A stretch of 64,000 nucleotides of DNA from Bacillota bacterium (GTDB lineage Bacteria > Bacillota > Clostridia > Acetivibrionales > DTU013): NCBI GenBank assembly GCA_023433505.1, contig JAEZCO010000043.1, positions 58,353-122,352 of the forward strand, in the 5' to 3' direction. Positions 25,106 to 34,371 of this stretch are shown here, one piece after another. Numbering within the stretch: position 1 is the stretch's first letter; each line of letters starts with the position of its first letter. The position numbers and the translations under genes were made by a program. Below the pieces are notes generated by a model, which saw only the letters and a list, made by a program, of their open reading frames with translations, was not told where the DNA came from and did not search any database.

Positions 25106-25113
25106 GAGAAAGT

Positions 25114-25455
25114 ATGGGCTTTTTGTTACTTTTTATTTTTGCTTTTGCTATCATCTGGTATTTTTTTGGAGCCGCTAATTCAAAGAAAAAGAAGGCGGAT
25201 TGGACGCAAAGTACCGGAGAGGATGAAGAATTTGCTGAAAGGCAAAGGCAAAGCAACTTTATCCCAATGGACATATCAAACGATCATTTTCATGTTCATG
25301 ACCACCATCAGGATAATGGGATGGACTATAACGGGAACCTGTTTGATAGTACAGGCAGCTACGATAGCGGCAGCGACTTCGGTAATGACTTCAGTGATGG
25401 CTCAGCCGGCGGCGGCGGTGACTCGGGCGGTGGTGGAAGCAGCGGAGATATTTAA
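25114..25455 (+). CDS. Small membrane-anchored His/Gly-rich protein, unknown
   Basis: A 113-residue protein I do not recognise. Residues 2-20 form one membrane segment, followed by a basic KKKK stretch, an acidic middle, a His-rich cluster (HFHVHDHHQD) and a low-complexity Gly/Ser/Asp tail. The ATG at 25114 has GAAAGGAG; an in-frame ATG 13 codons earlier lies inside the repeat and is less likely. The His cluster could bind metal and the tail resembles those of small secretion or TPM-type proteins, but no function is assigned. Confidence 0.65.
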   Translation: MGFLLLFIFAFAIIWYFFGAANSKKKKADWTQSTGEDEEFAERQRQSNFIPMDISNDHFHVHDHHQDNGMDYNGNLFDSTGSYDSGSDFGNDFSDGSAGGGGDSGGGGSSGDI

Positions 25456-25493
25456 CCGTCAATCCGGTACTATCATGTGGAAAAGATTATTTT

Positions 25494-25520
25494 AAAATGA
25501 CTGTATAAGTCATTTTTTAT
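25494..25520 (+). terminator. Terminator after the His/Gly-rich protein gene
   Basis: Stem AAAATGACT / AGTCATTTT with a 5-nt loop, continuing into TTTTTTATTT. AT-rich but well placed, 39 bp after the stop codon. Confidence 0.6.
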
Positions 25521-25632
25521 TTGCGGATTTTTCCCTCTTCCCTGAGCCGAGCGAAGAGCGGATTACGGCAAGTATTATCTTACGTCGGAGCATATGGGTC
25601 GGATTACTTTATATTACTTGGTTAGAACAATT

Positions 25633-25854
25633 TCATAGAAAAAGATACAGGACGGCAACCCCTTTAAATAGGTTTGTAAAGCTCTGAACCTTACCGCCCG
25701 GGACCTTACCCCCCTTCAAGGTTTCCCCCGAAGTTGGATCGAACCGCTCGACATTCAATTCACCCTTTGCGCCTGTCAGGACAACAATGGCCATATTCTC
25801 AGAAAAATTACTGCTGTCCAAGGGGCAGAAGATGATGGTGCTTGTTTTTATCAA
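25633..25854 (-). pseudogene. Remnant resembling a glycoside hydrolase C-terminal domain
   Basis: A 73-codon minus-strand frame with a TTG as only start and no ribosome binding site reads ENMAIVVLTGAKGELNVERF, then DPTSGETLKGG and a closing SFTNLFKGVAVLYLFL. The ending F-x-G-x-AVLYL is like the last beta-strands of several secreted or cytoplasmic glycosidases. No upstream catalytic part is present, so it is read as the surviving 3' end of a lost enzyme gene. The assignment is tentative. Confidence 0.35.
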
Positions 25855-26008
25855 TCATGTCTTTTTTTATCAGTGCCCATTGGAAATAACTCCAATAGTA
25901 AAGCAAACAAATCGATAAAGAGTATAATTGATCCTTCCTCCCGATGTAATTAAACTGTAAATGTAATCCATACAAATACAAATTAAACAGAAAGGAAGGT
26001 TTTGCATT

Positions 26009-29000
26009 TTGTTGAAACGTGTTAGAAAAGCTTCAATCAAACGGCTCCTTGGAATGGTTTTAGCTGTTTCGGTATTTTCAACCATCCTTATCACCGGCGG
26101 ACAAGCCTCTTCCTTAAGGGAGAGAGCCCAGGTAGCGGCTGCGGACAAAGTATCGTATGCGGCTGTAGTGAATTCCAATTGGGTTGAGATTTGTTTGAAA
26201 AATAACAAATACAACAATTCGAATGTCACCAATACGTCTTATTACTCTATTACCAGCACAGACGACCCTGATTTTGCCACTGCGGTGAACCCGTCCCTGG
26301 TGCAGTACAGATACCGGGGTGAAGAAGCGCCGTATAATCTTACCTGGGATCAGGACAACGGTGACATCAACGTCTATTACAGGGCATATCTCAAGCTGCC
26401 TTCGGGAAAGGTCCTGAAGGAAGGCAGGAATTATACGGTTGCCATCAATGCCGCCGTGGTGGCAGCAGGGCCTTTCAGCTTCAAATTTGACACGGCCAAG
26501 GTGAACTATGTAATCCATTCAAACCAGGTGGGCTACCGCCCCGGCAACATAAAAACAGCCTTTATGGACCTGTGGACCGGACAGGGATACGTGGATTTCG
26601 GAGGATACACCACGTTCCAGGTCATCAACGAAGGCAGCGGACAGACGGTATATACCGGAAGCGTGGTGCTTTCGTCCGCCAACAACCGGTGGACCTTCAG
26701 CAATATTTATTCCATGGATTTCACTTCATTGACTACGCCGGGTACATACCACATTTATGTGCCGGGGGTGGGAATATCCTATCCCTTTAAAATCGACGAC
26801 AGTATCTATTCCGATTCTATCGGATACACGGCTATCCGAGGGTTGTTCATGCAGAGAGACGGCGACCATGGGTTGGACAATACCAATCTCACCCATTGGA
26901 ACCGACCTGCCGCCCATCTTGACGACGCCATCGACGAGTTGACGGGACAGCGTGTGGACCTTGTCGGCGGGCATATGGACGCGGGAGACCGGGGGAAGTA
27001 TCCGACCAATAATTCCCGGGTATCTGCCACAATGCTTGCTGCGGCGAGGTTGTTCCCCGACAAGGTCACGGCCCTGGGTGAAACTCTCCAGATACCGGAG
27101 TCGGGCAACGGCTGTCCGGATTATCTTGATGAGCTGGTCTATGAAATGGACTATTTGTATAAAGCAGTAATCAATACAGCGTCCAACGGTGCGATGCCGT
27201 CGTGGCTGAGACCGTCCAACGGCGGATATGAGCAATGGAAGCCCCTGGAGGGAGTTACCGGGCGGGTTTTCTTTGACGTAACCAATGGGCCTATGGCATC
27301 CCAGACGTTATGGGCTGCCGGCGCGCTGGCAATGGCATACAATACTCCCATTATGCAGCAGTACTATCCCGACAGGTGTTCCCGGTATCTGACGGCTGCA
27401 CAAAAGGCATACAACGGGTTTAAAGCATGTCTGGCAAGCGGGAGCCTGAAAGAAAATACCGACGGGTATGATACCAATACGGAAGGGACTCCCCATACCT
27501 GGTCCGATGAGATGATGTTTGCCGCAGCAAACCTCCTGCAGGCAACAGGCAACCAGAGTGAGTATTTACACTGGCTGAACGATGAGATGCCCACAGCCCC
27601 CAACAACTATGACTCTTTCAAGCGTTGGAACTGGGATATGAACGGAGTCTGGCCCTTTGCCTTTATGGCGCTTTATTACAATACCAACGCGAGTGTGACG
27701 CAGGCTAAAAAGGATTGGGCATACAATGGGTTAATGGATTTCGCCGATTCCGAAATGGATCATGAAACACCTTTTGGCGGTCCTACACAGGATGAGGGCT
27801 ACCCCAATCTCATCGGCTGGAGCTTCGTCTGGGAAAAAATGATCCCGGTGGTGCTTGGCTATGGTATAACAGGGAACGCCTCGTATTTGAACCGTATCCA
27901 AACCACCTGGAACTATGTGCTGGGGGCTAACGCCGCAAGTAAACCGTTTATCACCGGTTTGGGAGATCCGCAGAGAGAAGACCGGTATTTTGTCCATGAA
28001 CTGAACCAGGTTCAATATGCCGCTTACAAGCAAGGCAGCGGCGGATGGGCCGAACCGCCGCCGGGCATTCCCACCGCCGATCTGCAGGTATACGGCTGGC
28101 CATGGTGGTATGATGACGCGCATAACAGCGTTGCAAAATACGAATTATATCCCCAGTCACATCCGGTGATGTACTCTTTTATGGACAGCTGGAATACAAA
28201 CAACGAGTTTATAATACCGCAGATAGCCAGTCAGGCAATCGCCGTACTGCCGATGCTTTCAAGTACACCTTGGACACCGCCGCCTACGACACCATCACCC
28301 ACTCCTACTCCGACACCGGTTCCTACGACACCGCCGCCTACGACACCATCGCCTACGCCTACTCCGACACCGGTCCCTACGACTCCGCCGCCAACCGCAT
28401 CACCCACTCCGACGGCGACACCGGGAGAATACACCAGCGTGAATATCGGAACCTGCAGCAGTGGCAGCACCAATGAAGCCAGTGGCAAGATAACGGTAGG
28501 TGTAAATTCATCCTATTATATGTGGGGAGACAATGACGCCTTCCGGTATGTTTACCGTGACAACCTATCGGGGGATAAGACAATTATTGCAAAGATAGAC
28601 AGCTTTACATCCTCTCTCGGCGACTCAAGGGCGGGGATCATGCTGCGGAAAAGTACGGCGGCAAATTCCAATAATTTTGCCATCCTGCTGACCAATGGCG
28701 GTTCAGTAATCGCACAATACAGGAGCAGCACCTGGACCATCAACAAATACACCGGCGCCGGAACAGCGCCAAAATGGCTGAAGCTGGTCAAGACAGGCAC
28801 GACAGTTTATGCCTATACCTCCGGCGACGGCTCCTCCTGGACCCAGGCAGCAAGCCAGGATATGGGTTCCGGCGGCTTATCGGATACCTTCACGGCAGGG
28901 CTTTGCGTGGCTTCCGGCGCTTCGGACAAGAATGCTTCGGCAAGCTTCAGCAATGTGACATGGCCGGGGGAGGGGACACCGGCACCGTCACCCACACCAA

Positions 29001-29569
29001 CGGCATCGCCAACCCCGGGACCGGGGGGGTATGTCAGTGCGGACATTGGAACCTGCAGCAGCGGCAGTACAAGTGAGGCGGGCGGAATAACAACGGTAGG
29101 AGTAAATTCCTCCTATTATATGTGGGGTGACAATGACGCTTTCCGCTATGTATACCGTGACAACCTATCAGGGGATAAGACAATCATTGCAAAAGTGGAC
29201 AGCTTTACGTCTTCCCATGGTGATGCAAGGGCGGGGATCATGCTGCGGAAAAATACGGCGGCAAATTCCAACAATTTTGCCATCCTGCTGACCAATGGCG
29301 GCTCGGTAATCGCGCAATACAGGAACAGTACCTGGACCGTCAACAAATACACCGGCGCCGGAACAGCGCCAAAATGGCTTAAGCTGGTCAAGACAGGCAC
29401 GATGATTTATGCCTATACCTCCGCCGACGGCTCCTCCTGGACCCAGGCAGCAAGTCAGGATATGAGCTCGGGCGCACTGTCGGATACCTTCACAGCAGGG
29501 CTTTGTGTTGCCTCCGGCTCCTCAGACCGGAATGCTTCGGCAAGTTTCAGCAATGTGACATGGCCTTAA
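26009..29569 (+). CDS. Secreted glycoside hydrolase family 9 with two duplicated C-terminal domains
   Basis: A 1186-residue secreted enzyme: signal peptide (about 1-34), an N-terminal beta domain, an Ig-like CelD_N domain (about 165-265), the GH9 (alpha/alpha)6 catalytic domain (about 270-750), a Pro/Thr linker with 18-residue repeats (about 755-805), and two near-identical 180-residue domains (about 808-988 and 1008-1186) separated by a second Pro/Thr linker. Catalytic elements are DAGD at 324-327 and a C-terminal acid, E733 in TNNEF. The usual NEVAI motif is altered, so it is a divergent GH9. The tail domains look like DUF1349-type concanavalin folds and probably bind carbohydrate. No dockerin or SLH is present, so it is a free enzyme. 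Start is TTG after AAAGGAAGG. It likely acts on beta-glucans. Confidence 0.9.
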   Translation: MLKRVRKASIKRLLGMVLAVSVFSTILITGGQASSLRERAQVAAADKVSYAAVVNSNWVEICLKNNKYNNSNVTNTSYYSITSTDDPDFATAVNPSLVQYRYRGEEAPYNLTWDQDNGDINVYYRAYLKLPSGKVLKEGRNYTVAINAAVVAAGPFSFKFDTAKVNYVIHSNQVGYRPGNIKTAFMDLWTGQGYVDFGGYTTFQVINEGSGQTVYTGSVVLSSANNRWTFSNIYSMDFTSLTTPGTYHIYVPGVGISYPFKIDDSIYSDSIGYTAIRGLFMQRDGDHGLDNTNLTHWNRPAAHLDDAIDELTGQRVDLVGGHMDAGDRGKYPTNNSRVSATMLAAARLFPDKVTALGETLQIPESGNGCPDYLDELVYEMDYLYKAVINTASNGAMPSWLRPSNGGYEQWKPLEGVTGRVFFDVTNGPMASQTLWAAGALAMAYNTPIMQQYYPDRCSRYLTAAQKAYNGFKACLASGSLKENTDGYDTNTEGTPHTWSDEMMFAAANLLQATGNQSEYLHWLNDEMPTAPNNYDSFKRWNWDMNGVWPFAFMALYYNTNASVTQAKKDWAYNGLMDFADSEMDHETPFGGPTQDEGYPNLIGWSFVWEKMIPVVLGYGITGNASYLNRIQTTWNYVLGANAASKPFITGLGDPQREDRYFVHELNQVQYAAYKQGSGGWAEPPPGIPTADLQVYGWPWWYDDAHNSVAKYELYPQSHPVMYSFMDSWNTNNEFIIPQIASQAIAVLPMLSSTPWTPPPTTPSPTPTPTPVPTTPPPTTPSPTPTPTPVPTTPPPTASPTPTATPGEYTSVNIGTCSSGSTNEASGKITVGVNSSYYMWGDNDAFRYVYRDNLSGDKTIIAKIDSFTSSLGDSRAGIMLRKSTAANSNNFAILLTNGGSVIAQYRSSTWTINKYTGAGTAPKWLKLVKTGTTVYAYTSGDGSSWTQAASQDMGSGGLSDTFTAGLCVASGASDKNASASFSNVTWPGEGTPAPSPTPTASPTPGPGGYVSADIGTCSSGSTSEAGGITTVGVNSSYYMWGDNDAFRYVYRDNLSGDKTIIAKVDSFTSSHGDARAGIMLRKNTAANSNNFAILLTNGGSVIAQYRNSTWTVNKYTGAGTAPKWLKLVKTGTMIYAYTSADGSSWTQAASQDMSSGALSDTFTAGLCVASGSSDRNASASFSNVTWP
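28279..28430 (+). repeat. 54-bp tandem repeat encoding the Pro/Thr linker
   Basis: Just over two copies of a 54-bp unit (18 residues, TTPSPTPTPTPVPTTPPP) form the linker between the GH9 domain and the first tail domain. Copies differ at few bases. Confidence 0.8.
28432..29566 (+). repeat. Tandem duplication of the C-terminal domain, 600-bp period
   Basis: The DNA of the two domains is nearly the same over about 540 bp, for example both hold the segment around CTGCTGACCAATGGCGG at an offset of exactly 600. The high DNA identity suggests recent duplication or gene conversion. Confidence 0.9.
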
Positions 29570-29581
29570 AAGGAATAAGTG

Positions 29582-29624
29582 AAAAATAAGCCGGGGGAAG
29601 CAATTTTCCCCGGCTTATTTTTTT
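29582..29624 (+). terminator. Terminator after the GH9 gene
   Basis: Stem AATAAGCCGGGG / CCCCGGCTTATT with an 11-nt loop followed by a run of T. Confidence 0.9.
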
Positions 29625-29791
29625 ATCCGATGATTTCGGCGGAGCAACCCCTTTTTAATCCAAATTTAATGTCGGATGAACAGTTGCTTAACGAAGTATT
29701 GATAAAATGAGAAAGGCGCGGTGTGGTTTTGTGCCGGATGTTGTGCGCATCATGGGAAATTTACCCTGGTCCGGGAGAACGAAAAATTGTC

Positions 29792-29820
29792 TTGACATGC
29801 AGTAGCATTATAAGTAGTAT
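29792..29820 (+). promoter_or_regulatory. Promoter of module B regulator genes
   Basis: TTGACA (29792-29797) and TAGTAT (29815-29820) are 17 bp apart, 23 bp before the ATG of the response regulator. Confidence 0.6.
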
Positions 29821-29843
29821 GAATTACAGAAGGAGCAGGGATT

Positions 29844-31469
29844 ATGTTAAACCTTTTGATCGTTGAAGATAATGACCTTGAAAGGGAGTTTCTGAAGAAC
29901 TATATTGACTGGGACCTTCTGGGGATCCGTGTGGTTGATACGGCCTATAACGGACAGGACGGCATTGAAAAAACGAAAGCAAGCAAGCCGGACATCATTT
30001 TAAGCGACATCAAGATGCCTGTCATGGACGGAATTGCCATGGCCAAAGCCGTTAAAAGCCTTTATCCCTCCATCCGGTTTATTTTTCAAAGCGGTTATGA
30101 GGATGTTGCCTTATTAAAGGAAGCCATTGAATTGCAGGCCCATGATTATATCCTAAAGCCGCTGAATCCCGACGAACTGATCAAAACAGTGAAAAGAGCG
30201 GCGGCAGCGCTGATCGATGAAAAGCTGGCAAGTCTGGAGACCAGCAAAATCAAAGGGCAATACCTGGAGAACCTTCCGCTGCTCAAGGATAAGTTTCTTG
30301 AAAACCTGATCCTGAAAGAAAGAGATCAAAGTGAAGAAATCCTGCTGTATAACCAGGCCGGCAGCCTGAAATTCAGGATTCCCGGCCAATACAGGCTGGC
30401 GCTTTTGCACCTTGATTTCAGCAATACCGATATTTTCGGAATATCCCTGAAAACCGACGAAATCGTCAGGGGTTTAAAAATACAATGTGAAAATGAAAAC
30501 GTGGAAATATTCAAATTCGAACAGAATAAAATTGTATTCCTGATGCATTCGCTTTCCGACGATGGGGATAAGGACGGGGTGCTGATCAAGTCTGTCAGGG
30601 CCGAAGCCGAAGTGCTTAAGGATCAGTACAATTTCCAGTATATTATCGGCTTAAGCGCAAAAGCATCGAAGCTTACGGAGATATACGGCCTTTTCAAGCA
30701 ATGCTGGCTCGCAACGGATAAAAAGACGGAAACGGGCTACGGCCGTATCATACAGTTTGAGGATTCCGCTGCAGAGCAGGGAGCTGTGAAGGATTCCGGC
30801 AAGGATCAAATAAAAGAGGCCGTAAAAAAGATTTCGGGCAGGATTGTCGCCGGAGAAGCGGAGGAAGATTGGGGGAATGAGCTGGTAAAAATGCTCTCCT
30901 CCATCGCAAACTTGAGGCTTGATGGCTACCAAAGCGCCTTTTTGGGGCTTTTTGCCTCTTTGTCGGAGGTCATTGAAAATCTGGGCGAAGGTTTCGAAAA
31001 AATCACGGAAGATAAACTGGAGATCTTCAACCATATCATAAATATCCGGACGATCCCCGACCTCATCCTTTATTCCAATAAAATGCTGAATTCCTTTGTC
31101 ACCACCTTCGAAAAAAGGAAAATCAACAAAGACGACCATGTGGTCAACGAGATACTCACTATTTTGAACAAGGAATATGACCGTCCCATCACGCTCACCT
31201 ACCTGTCGGACAGGGTCTATTTAAGCCCCAATTATCTCAGGGTGCTGTTCAAGGAGAAAATGAACATCAGCATCCAGGATTACCTCACGGATATCAGGAT
31301 ATCCAGGGCAAAGGAATTATTAAAGGACAACCGGCACAAAATCCATGAAATCGGAAAAATGGTGGGATACGGAAACGATACCTATTTCAATATCGTTTTT
31401 AAAAACCATGTAAATCTTACTCCGGGGGAGTATCGAAGCAAGCATCTTTTCAGCGCGGTGAAAATATAG
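29844..31469 (+). CDS. AraC-type response regulator (YesN family), module B
   Basis: A 541-residue regulator: receiver domain with D55 (IILSDIKMPVMDG), a long linker region, and C-terminal AraC DNA-binding motifs at about 435-535 (VYLSPNYLRVLFKEKMNIS, then GYGNDTYFNIVFKNHVNLTP). It comes before its kinase (25 bp), opposite to the order in module A. It probably activates the module B transporter and catabolic genes downstream. AGAAGGAG precedes the ATG. Confidence 0.93.
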   Translation: MLNLLIVEDNDLEREFLKNYIDWDLLGIRVVDTAYNGQDGIEKTKASKPDIILSDIKMPVMDGIAMAKAVKSLYPSIRFIFQSGYEDVALLKEAIELQAHDYILKPLNPDELIKTVKRAAAALIDEKLASLETSKIKGQYLENLPLLKDKFLENLILKERDQSEEILLYNQAGSLKFRIPGQYRLALLHLDFSNTDIFGISLKTDEIVRGLKIQCENENVEIFKFEQNKIVFLMHSLSDDGDKDGVLIKSVRAEAEVLKDQYNFQYIIGLSAKASKLTEIYGLFKQCWLATDKKTETGYGRIIQFEDSAAEQGAVKDSGKDQIKEAVKKISGRIVAGEAEEDWGNELVKMLSSIANLRLDGYQSAFLGLFASLSEVIENLGEGFEKITEDKLEIFNHIINIRTIPDLILYSNKMLNSFVTTFEKRKINKDDHVVNEILTILNKEYDRPITLTYLSDRVYLSPNYLRVLFKEKMNISIQDYLTDIRISRAKELLKDNRHKIHEIGKMVGYGNDTYFNIVFKNHVNLTPGEYRSKHLFSAVKI

Positions 31470-31494
31470 CCACCCATAAAAGGGGAATGATGAT

Positions 31495-33228
31495 GTGAAG
31501 ACAGTGGGCGAACTGAAAATCAAATTTTTTTACAAGGTGTCCGCATTCCTGGTCGCAATCATTCTTTCATGCTCGCTGGCGATAACGCTGGTGTACTATT
31601 ACAGGCTTAATACCGTCATGTCCAAGCAGAATATGGATTTTATCCATTCTACAAGCCAACAGACAAAAAGCAATATTCTGAATCTGATGAAAAGTTATGA
31701 ACTGATCGCCGGCAATATCTACTCCGACAATACGGTCCAGACCTATCTGAAGTATGACTATGACGGCGGGATAGACTATTCGGTCTATTCAAAAATGAAT
31801 GTCATCAACCATACCTTCGACGGCATAAGAAACAACAACAATCAGATATCAAAATTGTGCCTGTATAAGCTGAATCCCGGGCTCATCGTTGACGGCAGGA
31901 ACATTCTGGACAGCAAGGATTTTATAAGGCAGGAGCTGCTGGAGGCCGCCATCGCGGCCAAGGGCAGGAGCCTCTGGACCGCTTTTGGCGACAGCGGCAA
32001 GAATTTCAATATCTCGCTGCTGAAATATATTAATGTGATGAACCCCGGCGGGGTGCTGCAGATCCAGGTGAAGGAGCAGAGCTTTTACGACCTCTACAAG
32101 TCCCAGGCAGCCTCCCAAAACCTGCTTTTCATTACGGACGGCAATTTTAAGGTCATCAGCTCGAACCAGAGGAATGATGTGGGGAAGGAAGTGCCGGACG
32201 CCATAAAAAAATACCTTATGGACGACGTCAGCACCGGGAAAATCATCTTCAATAAAAACCCTTATTACGTTTATGCCGAAAAGATCACGGGAGATTGGTC
32301 CCTGGTGCTCCTGTACAACTCCTTTGAAGTCGAAAAAGAGAAGAAGTTCATGGTTTATTACATAGTGACCTTCACGGGCATACTTATCCTGTCTGCAATA
32401 ATTTTCTCGCTGTTCTTTGCAAGGCGGTACGCAACGCAAGTGGATAAGCTGCTCCTGAAAATCAGGGAAATTGAAACGGGGAATCTGGATATCCGGCCTA
32501 CGGTGAAAAAAGTCAACGAGTTTTACCTTCTGGACAATACCTTGTGTGTCATGGCCCACAGTATCAAAAATCTGAAAACGGAGATATACCAGGCGGTAAA
32601 ACAAAAAGAGGAAAGCGACATAAAATTTTTGCAAATGCAGATGAACCCACATTTTCTGTATAACCTTCTTTCCGCCATCCGTTGGATTTCGCTGAAAAAC
32701 AAACAGCCGGAAATCATCTACATTATCGACCATTTGAGCAATTTTTACAGGATTGCCCTCAGCAAGGGCAATGAGATCGTCAACATCGAAGCGGAAATCA
32801 ACCTCATCAACAGCTATGTAGCGCTGCAAAACCTCTGCTATAAGGATCAGATCAAGATGGAGGTAAATCTTTCCGATGAGCTGGCCGGCTTCATGATCTG
32901 CAAGATGACTTTGCAGCCTTTTGTTGAAAACAGCATCGTGCACGGAAGGATCCAGGACCGTATATTGAATATTTCCATCGATATCAGCAAACAGGACGAA
33001 GCGGTAAAAATAAGGATCGAGGATGATGGAGCCGGTGTCAGCGAAGATTATTTGAATTACATCCGGACGCTGGACTCCAAAAATATTTTCACAGAAAGCG
33101 CCAGCTACGGCATTACGAACACACTGGCAAGACTGAGCCTCTTCTACGGCAGCAGGATCAAAATAAGCGCCGCCCGGAAGAATCCGGGCACCCTCTTTGT
33201 ACTGGTTATCGATACCAAAAAGCTGTGA
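31495..33228 (+). CDS. Sensor histidine kinase (YesM family), module B
   Basis: A 577-residue membrane kinase with a GTG start after AGGGG. Membrane segments at about residues 13-35 and 285-307 bracket the outside sensor domain; HAMP follows, then MQMNPHFLYNLLSAIRW with the phosphorylated His, and the ATPase motifs LQPFVENSIVHG and IEDDGAGV. Its partner is the response regulator just upstream. The signal is presumably the sugar taken up by the module B transporter, 170 bp downstream. Confidence 0.92.
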   Translation: MKTVGELKIKFFYKVSAFLVAIILSCSLAITLVYYYRLNTVMSKQNMDFIHSTSQQTKSNILNLMKSYELIAGNIYSDNTVQTYLKYDYDGGIDYSVYSKMNVINHTFDGIRNNNNQISKLCLYKLNPGLIVDGRNILDSKDFIRQELLEAAIAAKGRSLWTAFGDSGKNFNISLLKYINVMNPGGVLQIQVKEQSFYDLYKSQAASQNLLFITDGNFKVISSNQRNDVGKEVPDAIKKYLMDDVSTGKIIFNKNPYYVYAEKITGDWSLVLLYNSFEVEKEKKFMVYYIVTFTGILILSAIIFSLFFARRYATQVDKLLLKIREIETGNLDIRPTVKKVNEFYLLDNTLCVMAHSIKNLKTEIYQAVKQKEESDIKFLQMQMNPHFLYNLLSAIRWISLKNKQPEIIYIIDHLSNFYRIALSKGNEIVNIEAEINLINSYVALQNLCYKDQIKMEVNLSDELAGFMICKMTLQPFVENSIVHGRIQDRILNISIDISKQDEAVKIRIEDDGAGVSEDYLNYIRTLDSKNIFTESASYGITNTLARLSLFYGSRIKISAARKNPGTLFVLVIDTKKL

Positions 33229-33400
33229 TATCCATCACAAGTTTTTAATTCTATCACCGGCTGCCCCATAAAAATCATTGATAATCCAAAATCAATTGAT
33301 ACATACTCCAATTGATAAACAGGCTGCGGAAGTTTAGACTGTATTTATACGATGAGTATTATCGGTACTCAAAATAAATCAGAAGGGTCCTGCTTATGAC

Positions 33401-34354
33401 ATGATGAATATTACGCAGTCCGGGTTATCGGAAAACTCAAGGCACAAGCTGTTTTTAAAAAAAGTCAAATCCCAGAAATTCTTTTTGATTGCCCTTATCC
33501 CGTTCCTGGGCTATCTGTTCCTTTTTAAGTATTATCCCATGTACGGCGCAATCATTGCCTTTAAGGATTTTTCCTTCAGGAAGGGGATCCTCGGCAGCAG
33601 CTGGGTAGGGCTTAAATACTTCAAGATGTTCCTTACCTCCCCGGACCTCTTTATGGTAGTGAGGAACACGCTGGTCATGAGCACCCTGAACATATTTCTT
33701 GTGGCAGGCGCTTCCATTCTGTTTGCGCTGCTTGTCTGTGAAATAAGGAACAAAGCTTACAAGAAAATCGTACAAACCATATCGTACCTCCCTAATTTCA
33801 TCTCCTGGATCGTGGTGGTCGGGATGGCCATGACTTTTTTCTCCATTGACAGCGGCGTTGTAAACAATATGCTCACCTCCGCCGGAATAGTCCAAAAGCC
33901 CGTCAATTTCCTGGGCGATGTGAATATCTTCTGGTGGCTTGTGACAGGCCTCAATATATGGAAGTCGGCCGGATGGAATTCAATCATCTATATAGCGGCC
34001 ATTACTTCGCTGGATGTCCAGATGTTTGAATCGGCTATTATCGACGGAGCAGGCAAGATGAAGCAGATATTTTATATAACAATCCCTTCGATTCTTCCGA
34101 CGGTCATCCTATTGTTCATATTCAGTCTGGGGTATATATTGAATGCAGGCTTCGAGCAGCAGTATTTTTTGCAGAATCCTTTGAATTACACCCATGCGGA
34201 AGTGCTTGACACCTATGTATTCAAATATGGTCTGCAAAAGTCAATGTACTCCTATGGAGCGGCAGTCGGTCTGATTAAAAGCGTGATAGGGCTCATGCTG
34301 GTCCTTGCGACAAACCAAATCAGCAGAAAGCTGTTTAAAATGAGTATTTTTTAG
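33401..34354 (+). CDS. Carbohydrate ABC transporter permease (LplB type), module B
   Basis: A 317-residue CUT1 permease: N-terminal KYYPMYGAIIAFKDFSFRKG, six membrane segments, EAA loop ESAIIDGAGKMKQIFYITIP. It forms the channel with the product of the next gene, 17 bp downstream. A 172-bp gap from the kinase gene may hold a promoter controlled by the response regulator; no clear -10/-35 was picked out. Confidence 0.92.
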   Translation: MMNITQSGLSENSRHKLFLKKVKSQKFFLIALIPFLGYLFLFKYYPMYGAIIAFKDFSFRKGILGSSWVGLKYFKMFLTSPDLFMVVRNTLVMSTLNIFLVAGASILFALLVCEIRNKAYKKIVQTISYLPNFISWIVVVGMAMTFFSIDSGVVNNMLTSAGIVQKPVNFLGDVNIFWWLVTGLNIWKSAGWNSIIYIAAITSLDVQMFESAIIDGAGKMKQIFYITIPSILPTVILLFIFSLGYILNAGFEQQYFLQNPLNYTHAEVLDTYVFKYGLQKSMYSYGAAVGLIKSVIGLMLVLATNQISRKLFKMSIF

Positions 34355-34371
34355 CATAAGGAGAATTCTAA

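Larger units (their letters stand above)
24516..25113. other. 598-bp gap: SAM-I riboswitch and structured repeat, no complete gene
   Basis: The region holds a SAM-I riboswitch (24620-24723), then about 200 bp with nothing recognised, then a structured repeat (24932-25105) in front of the next gene. No methionine or SAM gene follows the riboswitch. Confidence 0.8.
25456..26008. other. 553-bp gap with a terminator and a gene remnant
   Basis: It contains a terminator (25494-25520) and a minus-strand glycosidase C-terminal remnant (25633-25854). The 150 bp before the cellulase gene are AT-rich and presumably hold its promoter, but no convincing -35/-10 pair or catabolite box was found. Confidence 0.5.

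Noticed and set aside
28231..28488. Minus-strand Gly/Val-rich frame at the GH9 linker
   Set aside because: It arises from the tandem Pro/Thr linker repeats read backwards.
31849..32943. 364-codon minus-strand frame in the module B kinase
   Set aside because: Antisense to a kinase with intact H-box and ATPase motifs.
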